From: Branchiostoma lanceolatum
Lineage: Eukaryota > Chordata > Leptocardii > Amphioxiformes > Branchiostomatidae
Length of the DNA: 64,000 nt
Assembly: GCF_035083965.1 (NCBI RefSeq)
Contig: NC_089724.1
Coordinates: 7,418,501 to 7,482,500 of the forward strand
Reading direction: 5' to 3'
Under the pieces are notes generated by a model, which saw only the letters and a list, made by a program, of their open reading frames with translations, was not told the DNA's origin and ran no database searches. The position numbers were made by a program, and so were the translations under genes. Shown here one piece after another: positions 35,104-45,947 of this stretch; positions within the stretch are counted from its first letter, which is position 1; each line of letters starts with the position of its first letter.

Positions 35104-38100
35104 ATGGCGGACGGATGCTGTGCGAACTGCAGCAAGGTTATGCTGTTCATTTTCAACAGCATCTTCTTCGTAAGTACCTTTGTTAATATCGTACTACCGC
35201 TACTTTTCTTCTTCGTTTTGGTGGAAAAATTAAAAGAAGAAGAGACCGCTTTTTGTTGTTTTTTTGCTCTAGAAAAAGACGTTGAAGGTAAAGAAAATGG
35301 GAACTGCGTTTTACCTGGTGTTTATCATGTCAATAAGTTTTGCTGCCCCGGCCCCGTTAATTCCATGTCTCAGGCATTGGTGATAGTTCCACAGATCACA
35401 AGTAAAACAATAAAACACTCTCTCTCTCTCTCTATTTCCTTCTCAGTTCAAGATATATATATATATATATACATATATACATCATAAGGCGTATGATGGC
35501 ACCGCACAGTAAGATAAGGCTTCTCTGATGGACTTTCAACACTGGTCTTTCTCCGTGGCGTGGTCAGAACCAAACTGCTGAGTCATTCAATCGATCCATG
35601 AAGAAATTTCGAGTTCAATAAAGCACTGATTACCGGTTTGAAATCGAAACCACAAACATCATACCAGTGACATCGAATGTCTAAATTATTCTAATGCCTT
35701 AAGTGTGTTATTTTTTTATTTCATTTGACAAGTACAATTCAACAGATTTGTGGCGTTGTGTTGGCGTTATCTCACGAAAGGTTTTTGAGTTACTTTTATG
35801 AAATCTTATAGGTTGCCGAAATATTTCGCAGTATCTCTATCCGCATTTCGGAAAATCAAACTCTGCTTAATTAAATATAGCTTTTCGTGCAGTGATTGTT
35901 AGGGTGTTGACCCGGAGGTTCTGGTTTCGAATTCCCAGACATGCCACAGATGTTTTCGGGAAAGGCATTTTGCACGACTTTCCTACATTTGTATCTCCGC
36001 CCAGGTGTGAAATGGGTACCTGACTTCTGTTGGGGTGTGGAAGGAGAGGGTTGGGCTCCGCCTTCCAATATCGTACTAGACACAGTGGATAACAAACCAC
36101 AACCCTACGGCCTCAAAAAGCCCACGAGACTACCTTTACCTTTTTTACCTTCCCCCCAGCTGGCAGGCCTGGGCCTGTTGGGTGCAGGTGTGTGGGGGCT
36201 GGTGGACCCTTCCCTGCGGAACCTGCTTCTCCTGGACCTCAGCTTCTTCAACTCCGTGGCCATCATGTGTATCGTAGCCGGCAGCCTCGTCATTATCGTC
36301 TCCTTCCTCGGCTGCTGCGGCGCTATCATGGAGAACAAGTGTATGCTGATCACGGTAAGGCCTAAGGATGAAATACGCCAACAATAATTACTCAAGCATC
36401 TGGATAAATTTTTGAAACAGTCAGACGTTTCAGACAGCATCCGCTGTCTTTCGCCAGTGACTAAGGAAAGATCTGGCAGAACCACATTTTGCCTAAGCCT
36501 AAGGAACATGAATTAGTGCCAAAGCTCGAACCAAAAGATATTCAATATTTTAACAGAAACAATATACTAATGGTACAGGCAACATCAGTGTGAGATATCC
36601 ATAGTGATTGTCACAACATCCCCCATTGTGTGAGGTCAACATTTCAAAAATTGAGTCGAAAGTCGTGTACAGCATTTTTCTGGCACTACTCTGCCGCCAC
36701 ACATATATTTGTCTTTAATGAAGTTTTGTGCTCCTTTTCCCAGTTTGCTGTGTGCCAGTTCCTCATCTTTGGACTGATGCTCTCAGCCGGAATTGTGGGG
36801 CTTGTTTACAAGGATAGGGTAAGTCCATGTGATCTTGAACCAAAATAAAGGTAACAGCTAGCTTTTTCAGCATAGCTACTTTTTAGGACTTTGATATCTC
36901 TTAGTCTGAAGCGATATTTATTCATCTATCTATTTATCTATCTATCTTTAGCGTGGTCCCTTCAGTTAACTGTGTAACTGATTTAGCCATATAGTAATTA
37001 ATACTTCTTACTTTTTGATTCTAAGCTTTGATACGCAGAGACACAGCGGTACTTCACCACTTAATTAAACCAAAATGACACAGACCCGGTCATATTTTTT
37101 TTTATTCATGTACATGCCAGGGTTGCCGAACTAGCCGGATGCTATTACTAAGGGCGAACCCATGTATGGTCATAGGATTGTAGGTCTTGAACCACTCACT
37201 CACTTGTAGGTTTTGACCAGGTCTTAATAACGTTTGTCCTTTTTGTGACGTTGTTTACCCAGGTTGTGACGGAGCTGACAGCCGCAATGGCCACAGTCGT
37301 CGACGGCTCCGAAAAGTTTGAAGACCGTTCAACTGACTTCCAGACCTCCATGACGAACCTGCAGACAATCGTACGTGGTTCATTCAACCTCTGATGCCTT
37401 TAGTTACAACATAGCGGGGAGATAATGATAATATTCAAAACAAACCACTTGTATTCAAGCAAACTTAAGGTTCATGTACGTTAGAACTAGTTGTTGTAAC
37501 AGTTTTGTGGCATTTTATGAAGACATTAACCTTTTGCGATAGGAATCTGGAAACAGTTGCCTGTACTAAAATGTCAGTGTATAGACGTTTTTGAATGCAT
37601 GGTGGCTTTATGAAAAACACCATGCTCAAACAGTTTTCCGTGCGTCAAAGTGTTCCGACTCTTGTTGTCCGAAGCAAGTTGACGGCTCCTTATTTTTACC
37701 CTGAAAGAAACGAAAAACACATGAGAAGAGTTAGATATTCATGTAGACATATGCAGGATGCTACTGGATTCTGGTTTGGTTTCGTTTATTAGATCTCCAT
37801 TAGTGTAACACCACTATTCTTCCTATTCTCCAAGCAGAGGCTTCGATCGAGAGGGGTAGTTTTGTCCGGGATTTTTTACGTCCCTCGTGAAGGAAGAGGG
37901 ACGTAAAAAATCCCGGACAAAACTACCCCTCTCGATCGAAGCCTCTCCTTGGAGAATATATTTTTCTTTGAGTCTATTTAAAATCATACAACTAACAGCA
38001 ACGGAAATATACAGCATACATATACAATAAACAGAAAAGTAACATAAGTCGAACTCAAAGCCAGATAAATAACAAGTCAGGGTCAAAGATGAATCAAATG

Positions 38101-39196
38101 TACTGCAAACTATACAAACAAATGTACATGTGAAATTAAAAACTTGACAAAGGCAACTCAAATTCGGATAGCGCTAATTGCTGACCTTTTCCCGCCCCAA
38201 CAGTTCAAGTGCTGCGGCTACAGCAGCTACAACAACTGGAGAAGCCCAGGCGCTGTGACGTCATGTGACTGTAGCGGGGAGTCGACGGCGGACGCAGCCA
38301 CGTACTGTGATGCTACTACGCCTGCGTACTACAGGGTGGGTTGGGCATGCGCATTTGTCCCCTACTGGACACCATTGAATGATTTACTGTCTGCTTCCTA
38401 TTCCCGATTTTGAGAAATCACAAAATGGGTTTCGTAGTATTGCATTGTGTTGCGAATGCAACTTTAGCTAGTCTTCATACGAAACTGATTTCCCTGTATG
38501 TTCGAATACTATCTAACGGTCACCACTAGTTTTGCTCTCTTGCGAAATTGGTACGAACTGCAGTTGAAAAGATTGACTGTGCTTGTTTTCTCCAGTCTTG
38601 CCAGAGCCTGTTTACCGACTACATGTACTGGGGCGTGCAGACGGCTGCTATCATCGTCATGTCTCTCTCCAGCATCCCGGTAAGTCATGTCATTCAGTAC
38701 ATATTGTTACTCCGGGAAGGAGGGTAACCTCATGAAGGAGTATTGTAAATAAAGCTGTGCGTACGTTCGCAGCTAGAACTCACGATCCCGTTGCTGCATT
38801 GGTGTGTAACTTGGCATGTCGTCTGCTAGGTTGCGCTTGATTATGCCTGTTTTCTTTTACACCGTAAAAAGGTTATCGTTAATGTAATATTTTTGTTTTG
38901 TTTTGAAATTGGCGATCCTGGCATCGTACACAAGCATATGATGAAATGGAAATATCAACGTATACGACGACAGTACTAAAACTGAATATGATTCCTTGTA
39001 CATTGATTTTTTCTAGCCATTCATCTATCAATCAATAAGTAACTGGAATAGAACAGATTGTAAAGACAATTGTCGGACTATTATTATCAATTGTCACTAA
39101 CTAAACTTATCAATCCTTGATTTACAGCTGATCGGATTCTTCATGACCCTGTGTCTGGTCAACGGTATCAGCAAAAACGACGTCGGGCCTGTGTAA
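35104..39196 (+). CDS. Tetraspanin (gene B), complete
   Basis: Seven exons: 35104-35169, 36160-36354, 36744-36818, 37263-37370, 38204-38335, 38596-38679 and 39128-39196, all with AG/GT edges and phase 0, giving 242 residues. Exon 1 encodes the Cys-rich cytoplasmic start (MADGCCANCSK, likely palmitoylated) and the first helix. Exon 2 encodes the small loop and second helix (FLGCCGAIMENKC), and exon 3 the third helix (CQFLIFGLMLSAGIVGLVY). Exons 4-5 encode the large loop with KCCGYSSYNNW, SCDC and YC, and exons 6-7 the rest of the loop and the fourth helix, ending NDVGPV. It has six loop cysteines, but SCDC replaces the usual SCC. Tandem paralogue of gene C. Confidence 0.95.
35884..36125 (+). 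mobile_element. tRNA-derived SINE, plus strand
   Basis: Head with A-box-like GCAGTGATTGTTAGGGTG and B-box-like GGTTTCGAATTCC, then the family signature GGAAAGGCATTTTGCACGAC. It ends about 35 bp before exon 2 of gene B. Confidence 0.75.
36374..36500 (-). mobile_element. Penelope-like terminal fragment
   Basis: Matches the ends of the element at 52840-53870 (TACGCCAACAATAATTACTC, CTGGATAAA, GTCAGACGTTTCAGACAG). It includes a hammerhead-like core on the minus strand at 36420-36461, diverged at one key position (CTGGCGA). In intron 2 of gene B. Confidence 0.7.
37825..37957. repeat. Near-perfect 133-bp hairpin, CTCCAAGCAGAGG family
   Basis: Arms of about 63 bp are almost exactly self-complementary across their whole length, with the ends ATTCTCCAAGCAGAGG and CCTCTCCTTGGAGAAT. 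In the intron between exons 4 and 5 of gene B. Its low divergence between arms suggests a recent origin. Confidence 0.9.
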
Positions 39197-39640
39197 CCAT
39201 AGCAACGGTTGCTCATTCTGACATCATTTTTTCAGGGATTTCGTTTTCAATTCGTTTAGATGTTTTTGTTGTTTTGAAATTTTTTATTAATTTCGGTAAT
39301 ATTTCTGTACCACAATTTTCTTTTCCACAATGTTTGGGGTTCATGAGTGACTTTTACGATTGCCGTGAAAGACGTTTGCAACGTTTTCAATCTAATTCAG
39401 TATGTTCATCATAATTGTGATATAAGAAGTGTTCTAAATTTTATCTTACATTAATTCGGCATATAATCCGTTGAATAACTTGTATAAATTGTAAATAGGC
39501 AGAGATGTGTCCTTTGAATGGTTTCTTTAAATGTCAGTAAAATTTATGTTGTCTGTATTGCGATAGTTGTTGGCAATGCCTTATCAATGCAATGTGTACA
39601 TAATAAGCTTTTTGAGGTGAACACGTCTTCGCTTCTATGA

Positions 39641-39646
39641 AATAAA
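39641..39646 (+). terminator. Polyadenylation signal of gene B
   Basis: AATAAA, 445 bp after the stop codon, in an AT-rich 3' UTR. Confidence 0.6.
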
Positions 39647-40156
39647 CTTCAAGTTAAAGTATATTTTTGTTGTTGATATGATAACATTATTTTGTTTATC
39701 CATGTCACTCTACATGGGAAAGACTAGAAATGCATTCAGTCATTTGCATGAAAACTTGAACCTCAGTATAGGGTGCGGCACCATCTGAACACTAGCCCAA
39801 GAAAAGGAAGTTTGGGAGAAGTTGGCAACTCATTTGCAACCTATCACAAGTAGAATATTTTCTTATCTTTTCTTGGGACAAACTTTACTCTGGGAGAATT
39901 ATCAGTTGTTTAGCCTCAGTGCAAACTGCCGTCATGGCGTCTCCATGACAGGGTTCCGTTACAAGGCCATACATTGGTCAATATTACTGGTCACTTGGAG
40001 ATAGAGGCACAGAAACGCCACCACCCCCTCTATCCGGTTACAAGACATTCAAACGGCCACTAGCGAGCTAGACGGCTTGCCGGACACAGGTCTAATAGCA
40101 ACTAAACCAACGATATTTCAGAAGTTCGCGATCGTTTGTCCTTATTTTATTCCAAG

Positions 40157-43100
40157 ATGGCGGATGGATGCTGTGCCAGCTGCAGTAAGATTCTCTTGTT
40201 CATTTTCAACACGTTATTTTGGGTAAGTGCAGATAACCTCGGACTTTTTAAAATTTTATTTCCAGGGTTGTTCGTTTTGTCATACCAGTCTAAGATATCT
40301 TCGAATGTCTTCTTAGAATGTTTGTAGTTGTTCAGACCAAATTTCTTTGTACAAATTGCTTTCAAGCATTGACGGACGGAAAATACATTCCATTGAATGT
40401 GCGTAAAAATGCACTGCTATTTCAAAAATATTGAAAAAAGACGTTGCTGTGATGCATATCCAAACATCCTTGAGGTCAGAAATCGTAAAATAATTGAGGT
40501 TATTTCGCCCTTTCGCGGGCTATCATGGGAGTAGCACGGTTACCTGGCTACAAAAGACTGGAGTAAATAAAGTTAAGTATATTAGGCAGCAAACCTAACC
40601 AAACCTGTCAACCGACTAATTAAACTATATTCCAATGACTTTAAGAACCTATGCGTTGGACGTAGTAACCAAACAGCTTGAAAACAATAGTGTCGTGTAC
40701 TCTGGTCAGGATATTTGTTTGCTGTTACCCCGTTCATATATTTGACGAGTGCTGAGATTCCGTTTATAATGTTGTGTCGTTCAGAAGTGACGTAATTGAG
40801 GTCATTAAGGTCAGAAAAATGGGGCCAAGCTGCTTGTTAGGAGAGTAACGTCATGGACTTAGTATAGTCTCCACCAGACTAACTACGCCGGCTATAGGGA
40901 GAACATTTGTCAGGGTTTCATTAGAAATGTGATCTTCACAGTGGAATGACTCTACTGGCTAATTTTCCTTTTTCTCAGAATTCTACGATCCATACGCCCG
41001 TAGCTATAGGAATAGGAGGGCCTGGTGGAGGCCAGACTTAGTACTGGTAGTTTGTAGCCATGTTTATGTTTTTCCCATCATGCAATATTGCAGTTTGTTA
41101 TGACGACGTCGCTTTGCATGATGACATTATTTACTTCTTCCTGACGTGGCAACCGTTTCGAGTCCTGTGTTTGGCTGGTTTGTGTAAAAAAGCTCATTAG
41201 AGACTTTTAAATAGCGTTTTTTCTGTAATCTGAGAGATTACTATATGTAGACACCACATGATAATGTAATCTACGTTAAGAACATGGCATAAAGAACGGA
41301 TGTAGCCTTATTAGTATTACGGACCAAAACGTACAGTACAAATACACAAAAAGAAAGGTGTACATGTATTTTTCATTTGAACATGAGAGAAAAGGAGGGT
41401 GCTCACAAAATGCGGAATATAGCGATTATCGATCAGCAGATCTAGATATACGTTGATGAAGGTTAGACATCCAGGTAATGATAATATTGTTATAATATAA
41501 TAATTTTATGATATTAATAATATATATGATAATATAATATTATTTTTATTATAATAATAAAAGATTCGCCAGAAAAAATTGCTCAAGCAACTGGATAAAA
41601 TTTTATCCAGTTGCTTGCGTAACTATTTTTGGAAGATCTAGAGATGTTCGCCAGGAACTGTGATGTGAAATAAGTCTTTCAAACAGGACATCTCAAAGCC
41701 TTCTTTCTCTGTCTAGTTGATGGGAGCCGGACTCCTTACTGTGGGGATCTGGTCCCTCCTGGATCCCGGCTTGAAAAACTTGACCCTACTCGACCTCTCC
41801 TACTTGAACGCGGTGTCGTACATGTGCATCGCGGCAGGGGGCGTGATTATGGTGGTGGGGTTCCTGGGCTGCTGCGGGGCCATCACGGAGAACAAGTGTA
41901 TGCTCGTCACGGTAGGAATGCAGAAACAATCCATTTGCTTTACTTTGTGATGCAAATACACTTAAATGTCTCCTATCAATACGTATTTTACAGTATCATC
42001 GACTACAATGAGACAGATCAGCCGCTTCAGATAACTTTATCCTGAGTTTTTTGGCGACGCATCAGGGGTGGAGGCATTTATAACAGCACTGTGATCGCTT
42101 TGAAAGAATTTAAAAAATTACACGAATGAATTACCCAGGGAAATGGTTTTGAGGTAGCTTTCGGCTGTGCGGTTTATGGACGGAAAAGGAAACTTCAATT
42201 TTTAAGGTCTTTGTTGATTTGTATGTGGAAGATACCATTTAGACGAACTTACTACTTAAGGCACAGAAATTGGCTGAAATTGGTACCAGAAATGTCGAAT
42301 ATTATACATATTGGTAACGATAGCAACAAAAGAGTAATGGTTACCGTTATTAAAAACTGGTACTTTTCGTTATTCACAATATTAAAAAAAAACCTTCCTG
42401 TCTTTAAGTTCGCGATTTGTCAGTTCCTCATCTTTGGTCTGATGCTGTCTGCTGGAATCGTCGGTCTGGTGTACAGAGACAGGGTAGGTGGAAATACATC
42501 TACACCTCATAACTAGAGCCTCTAACAGATTTTACGATCGATTAATCAACCAACCAATCAACCGACCAACCGATCAACCGACCAATCAATCAATAGATCA
42601 ATTTACTGTTAAAAGCAAGAGACTGGCAGCAGTGGGCTGAATTATGCATTGTTGTACAAACAGAGAACCAGTGTGTTAAAGGAGCTTTAGATTTTCAATT
42701 ACGTATGAGGATTAGAATCAACATGAAAATTACACAGGAGATTTAGCGTATTGTTCTATGTAGTGTGCGTACCACACATAAATTCAGCCTCTCAATTGCA
42801 AGTACTTCGTTCTTTCTTGAGTGTGCTGGAATATACTTAGCTCTTTTTAGTGATTGATGCGATATTTTTCTCCACAAACCGTTCTAAAAGTCAAACTTGA
42901 ATGGTTTGACAAAAACTTCTTTCTTTATCTAGTTCATGTATATCCATTATTTCCCCACAGGTGTCCAAAGAGTTAACGTCTGTTGTTAATGACATTGTCG
43001 ACAGTACCACAAAAATCGACCAAAAACCAGAATACTTCCGCGACGCTACAGTGGCACTGCAGGAAACCGTAAGTATCATGATGTTGATTATTAGAAAACA

Positions 43101-44246
43101 GATATTTGTAGTTTTTGTAAAGACAAACCTCGAATCTATTATAGAAATGATACCATTGAGTATATGTGAAACTTTTTAAAGATATATTTCTATTCTTTTA
43201 TTAGATTCGGGACAACGTGTTTTCTGTGACGTTGGGTTATTGAAATCTGTTTATTTGTTTGTTTGTTTTGTTGGTTTGTTTGTTTGTCATCACAGTTCAA
43301 ATGCTGCGGCTACGACAGCTACAACAACTGGCAAACTCCATCCTCCGTGTCCTCATGTGACTGTAGCAGGGAAACGGACAAAGATGAATACTGTAATAGT
43401 AGCAACCCACGCTACTACAGGGTTTGTGGAGCTTATTCGTGAAATTGTTCCTTCTAAAAATCAAGATTTTTTTCTTAATATCAATGAGCTGTCGCCTGTT
43501 TGCTTCTTCATGGTATATGTCGAGTCGTAGCAGACTAAACGATTTTTAAGATGACTGCGCCTTCTTTCGGAATCGAGCTGAAATGCAGTCACAGACGTAG
43601 ATGCCTTTCGTTGTTTTCCAGTCTTGCCAGAGCCTTTTCGCTGACTACCTATCTTGGGGTGTGCAGTTGGCTGCTATCATCGCCATGGCTCTCTCGGTCC
43701 TACCAGTAAGTTTCAATAAGGTTTTAAATATATTTTGCTAACCGACGATGAAGTCGTGACCTACACCGCCGGCAACAACGAATGGATTTACGAATAGGAG
43801 AAGGCTGCAAAAGTGCATAAAGATATGTTTATGTTGAGGGGAGCCACACCTCGAGCACGTTAAAGAACCCATCACATTTATCGATTAGAGTAGGCGTCCA
43901 TCCTGGTGTGAGTGGATCAAACCGTAAAACCCTGTCTTACACAGCTTGTACGTACTGTACTGTATAGAACGGAAGTGTTACCCCTTTTCGCTGTTAGTGT
44001 TCTCAACCGTACCGATAACGTAAAACAAACAAAACAGTGTTATCGAGATTCATGTATATGTGTTTACTATATGCTACATATTGATCGTCACAGTAACTGA
44101 TGCTTAACATCATCATGTATTTATGTCCAACGAATGCCTATAACTAATATTTCCAACTAACGTCTGTTGTTAATCACCAGCTGATTGGACTGTGCATGAC
44201 CATCTGCCTCATCAAAGGTGTCAACAATGACGTGGGAGTGGTATAA
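40157..44246 (+). CDS. Tetraspanin (gene C), complete
   Basis: Seven exons: 40157-40222, 41717-41911, 42409-42483, 42961-43068, 43296-43421, 43622-43705 and 44181-44246, giving 239 residues in phase 0 throughout. Exons 1-4 and 6 are identical in length to those of gene B. Landmarks: MADGCCASCSK start, FLGCCGAITENKC, CQFLIFGLMLSAGIVGLVY (nearly identical to gene B), KCCGYDSYNNW, SCDC, YC, SCQSLFADY and an end NDVGVV. It is a recent tandem duplicate of gene B, expected to be a four-pass plasma-membrane or endosomal organiser. The exon 3 helix is the most conserved part and the large loop the least. Confidence 0.95.
40865..40912 (-). repeat. Fragment of the CTACCAG-ended repeat
   Basis: AGTCTCCACCAGACTAAC..GCCGGCTATAGGGAGAACATTTG is the inverted 3' end of the repeats at 56314-56513 and 61320-61517. 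Confidence 0.5.
41454..41637. repeat. AT-rich tract and palindrome of Penelope-like termini
   Basis: After a GATGAAGGTTAGACATCCAG block (also at 53862-53885) comes an ATAATA tract. Next is a palindrome at 41563-41635: CTCAAGCAACTGGATAAAA joined to TTTTATCCAGTTGCTTG. It looks like two element ends fused head to head with the interior lost. Before exon 2 of gene C. Confidence 0.65.
42535..42603 (+). repeat. (AATC/AACC)n simple repeat
   Basis: Imperfect CAACCAATCAACCGACC-type tetranucleotide tract in intron 3 of gene C. A fragment of the 112-bp repeat unit lies just upstream, at 42050-42085. Confidence 0.8.
43836..43942 (+). mobile_element. SINE tail fragment
   Basis: GGGGAGCCACACC, AAAGAACCCATCACA and GAGTAGGCGTCCATCCTGG match the reverse complement of 395-520 within the first SINE. 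The head is missing. Intron 6 of gene C. Confidence 0.6.
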
Positions 44247-45947
44247 CTATGATAAAGACCAATCAACGATTATGAGTAGGACATTTTGAATAATTTTGGC
44301 TATGTTATCAAGCCTTTATACGTGAGCATAGTCATATATATCCTCACCTATCGTACGAAGCAATGAATAATCTAATATGTACAGAGGTGCAGTATCATCA
44401 TCTTTTATCATGATTTCCACTATTGCAGGGTAGTATTCATAACCCATGATATCTGCAAGGGCTCATAATTTCTGTTACATAAATTATATCATAGATGAGC
44501 TTTTGAACAAATGAAAATGATATCCGTAAGGCCATAGGACCGTAAAGAGTATATGGCCTCCGTAGGTCAGTACTGACCATGGTAAAATCCTAATTCACAA
44601 CAGCCCTACAGCATCGACTATGGCTAAACAGCCCTATACGAGAATGGCAGTCTCTGCCACAAAAATCACATCTGTAAGCTGACTCAGTTCTGTTGCAAAG
44701 CTCTTTTCTGCGGATCCGCTTTTCTTCTGCGCTGTGCATCAGTTTGGCTTACCTGATTTGAGCTGTCTGGACCGTAAAAGAGTTCTAGTAATATAAATCA
44801 CTCGATAACAAATGCATGGTGTCTTTGCAATAAGTTTGACAAAACACCATTAGTACGTCTGGCGTAGGCATATTCATTATCAATATTTTTGTAATTGTGT
44901 GAGCAATAGATGGTCATATACGCAAAAGGAACCGTAGAAACAGTGGAACATAGTCGTGCTTTGCAGCCAGATAGGAAGTTATGAGTCATAAAGAGTTTAG
45001 AGCATGCAGTGGACTTTACGTAAGGTCTCACGATTAAATACATTTTAGTTAGTCCCTAAAACGTGTAGCTTTGTTTGTGTTGGACATTCGTAGTTTTCCG
45101 ACTTATCTTTACTTCTGTATCTTAACAATATGCAGCTTATAGATATTGTGCCTTTCATGTTGAGGTTTGTGGTAAACAAGAATTCAATTAAACGTGGTGT
45201 TTAAACTCTAAGACTGTGTTTGTGTCAGTTGATACTTCATGTACCTGGATACGGCTTGGAGCGAGGGCCGGTTTCCGAGGAGTAGAAGGTATGTCTAAAT
45301 ATTCGTGCATGCCCTTTGTCCGGTCATCAAGATAACAACGGCCACCGGCCGCCTTTATTCCAACATGGCGTCATCCAACCAGTTTCTCCTCCTTTGTGTT
45401 TTAACAAGTATCCCAGGACCTCTGAGAAATATTTTCATGTGTATAAACTTATCAATATGTAATAACAATGACAGCAACAATCCTGACAATTGTATTCCAT
45501 GTATATACCAAAGGGCGTCTGGATTGTGTTCCAGACCTGATATAGATTTTGTATACTTAGTACAACGGAAACTATAGCACCTATAACAACGGAGACTATA
45601 GATAACCACTACGCAATCCTGTATAACATAGGTGCTAAAGATTGCTCATTTTCCAATAAGTGTCAATACCTTTGTACCAATAGTCTTAGTAGTCACGCCT
45701 AACAAATGCCAGATAATGCCTCTCTTGCTGTGCGCAAACTTTGTGGCGCACGTTATCATAACTGAGCAAATATATCGAGTAGTGTTGCCATGGCAATCTG
45801 TAAACAAATTGACCCGTGACTTAAAATAGAGGCTGTCGTATGGTTTTTGCAACGTTTCCTTGAGCTCGGAGAGGACACTGCGCACCGGTTGCCAAACGTT
45901 TTTGTATCTTTTGTTGCTACGATCTTGGTCAAGTTGTATTATATAAC
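44247..45947. other. Gene C 3' flank and gene D upstream
   Basis: AT-rich. A weak ATTAAA lies at 45187. A sequence like the start of genes B and C (TTATTCCAACATGGCG, ATG at 45365) is not followed by a matching exon and may be a remnant of a lost duplicate or a promoter-like motif. Confidence 0.3.
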
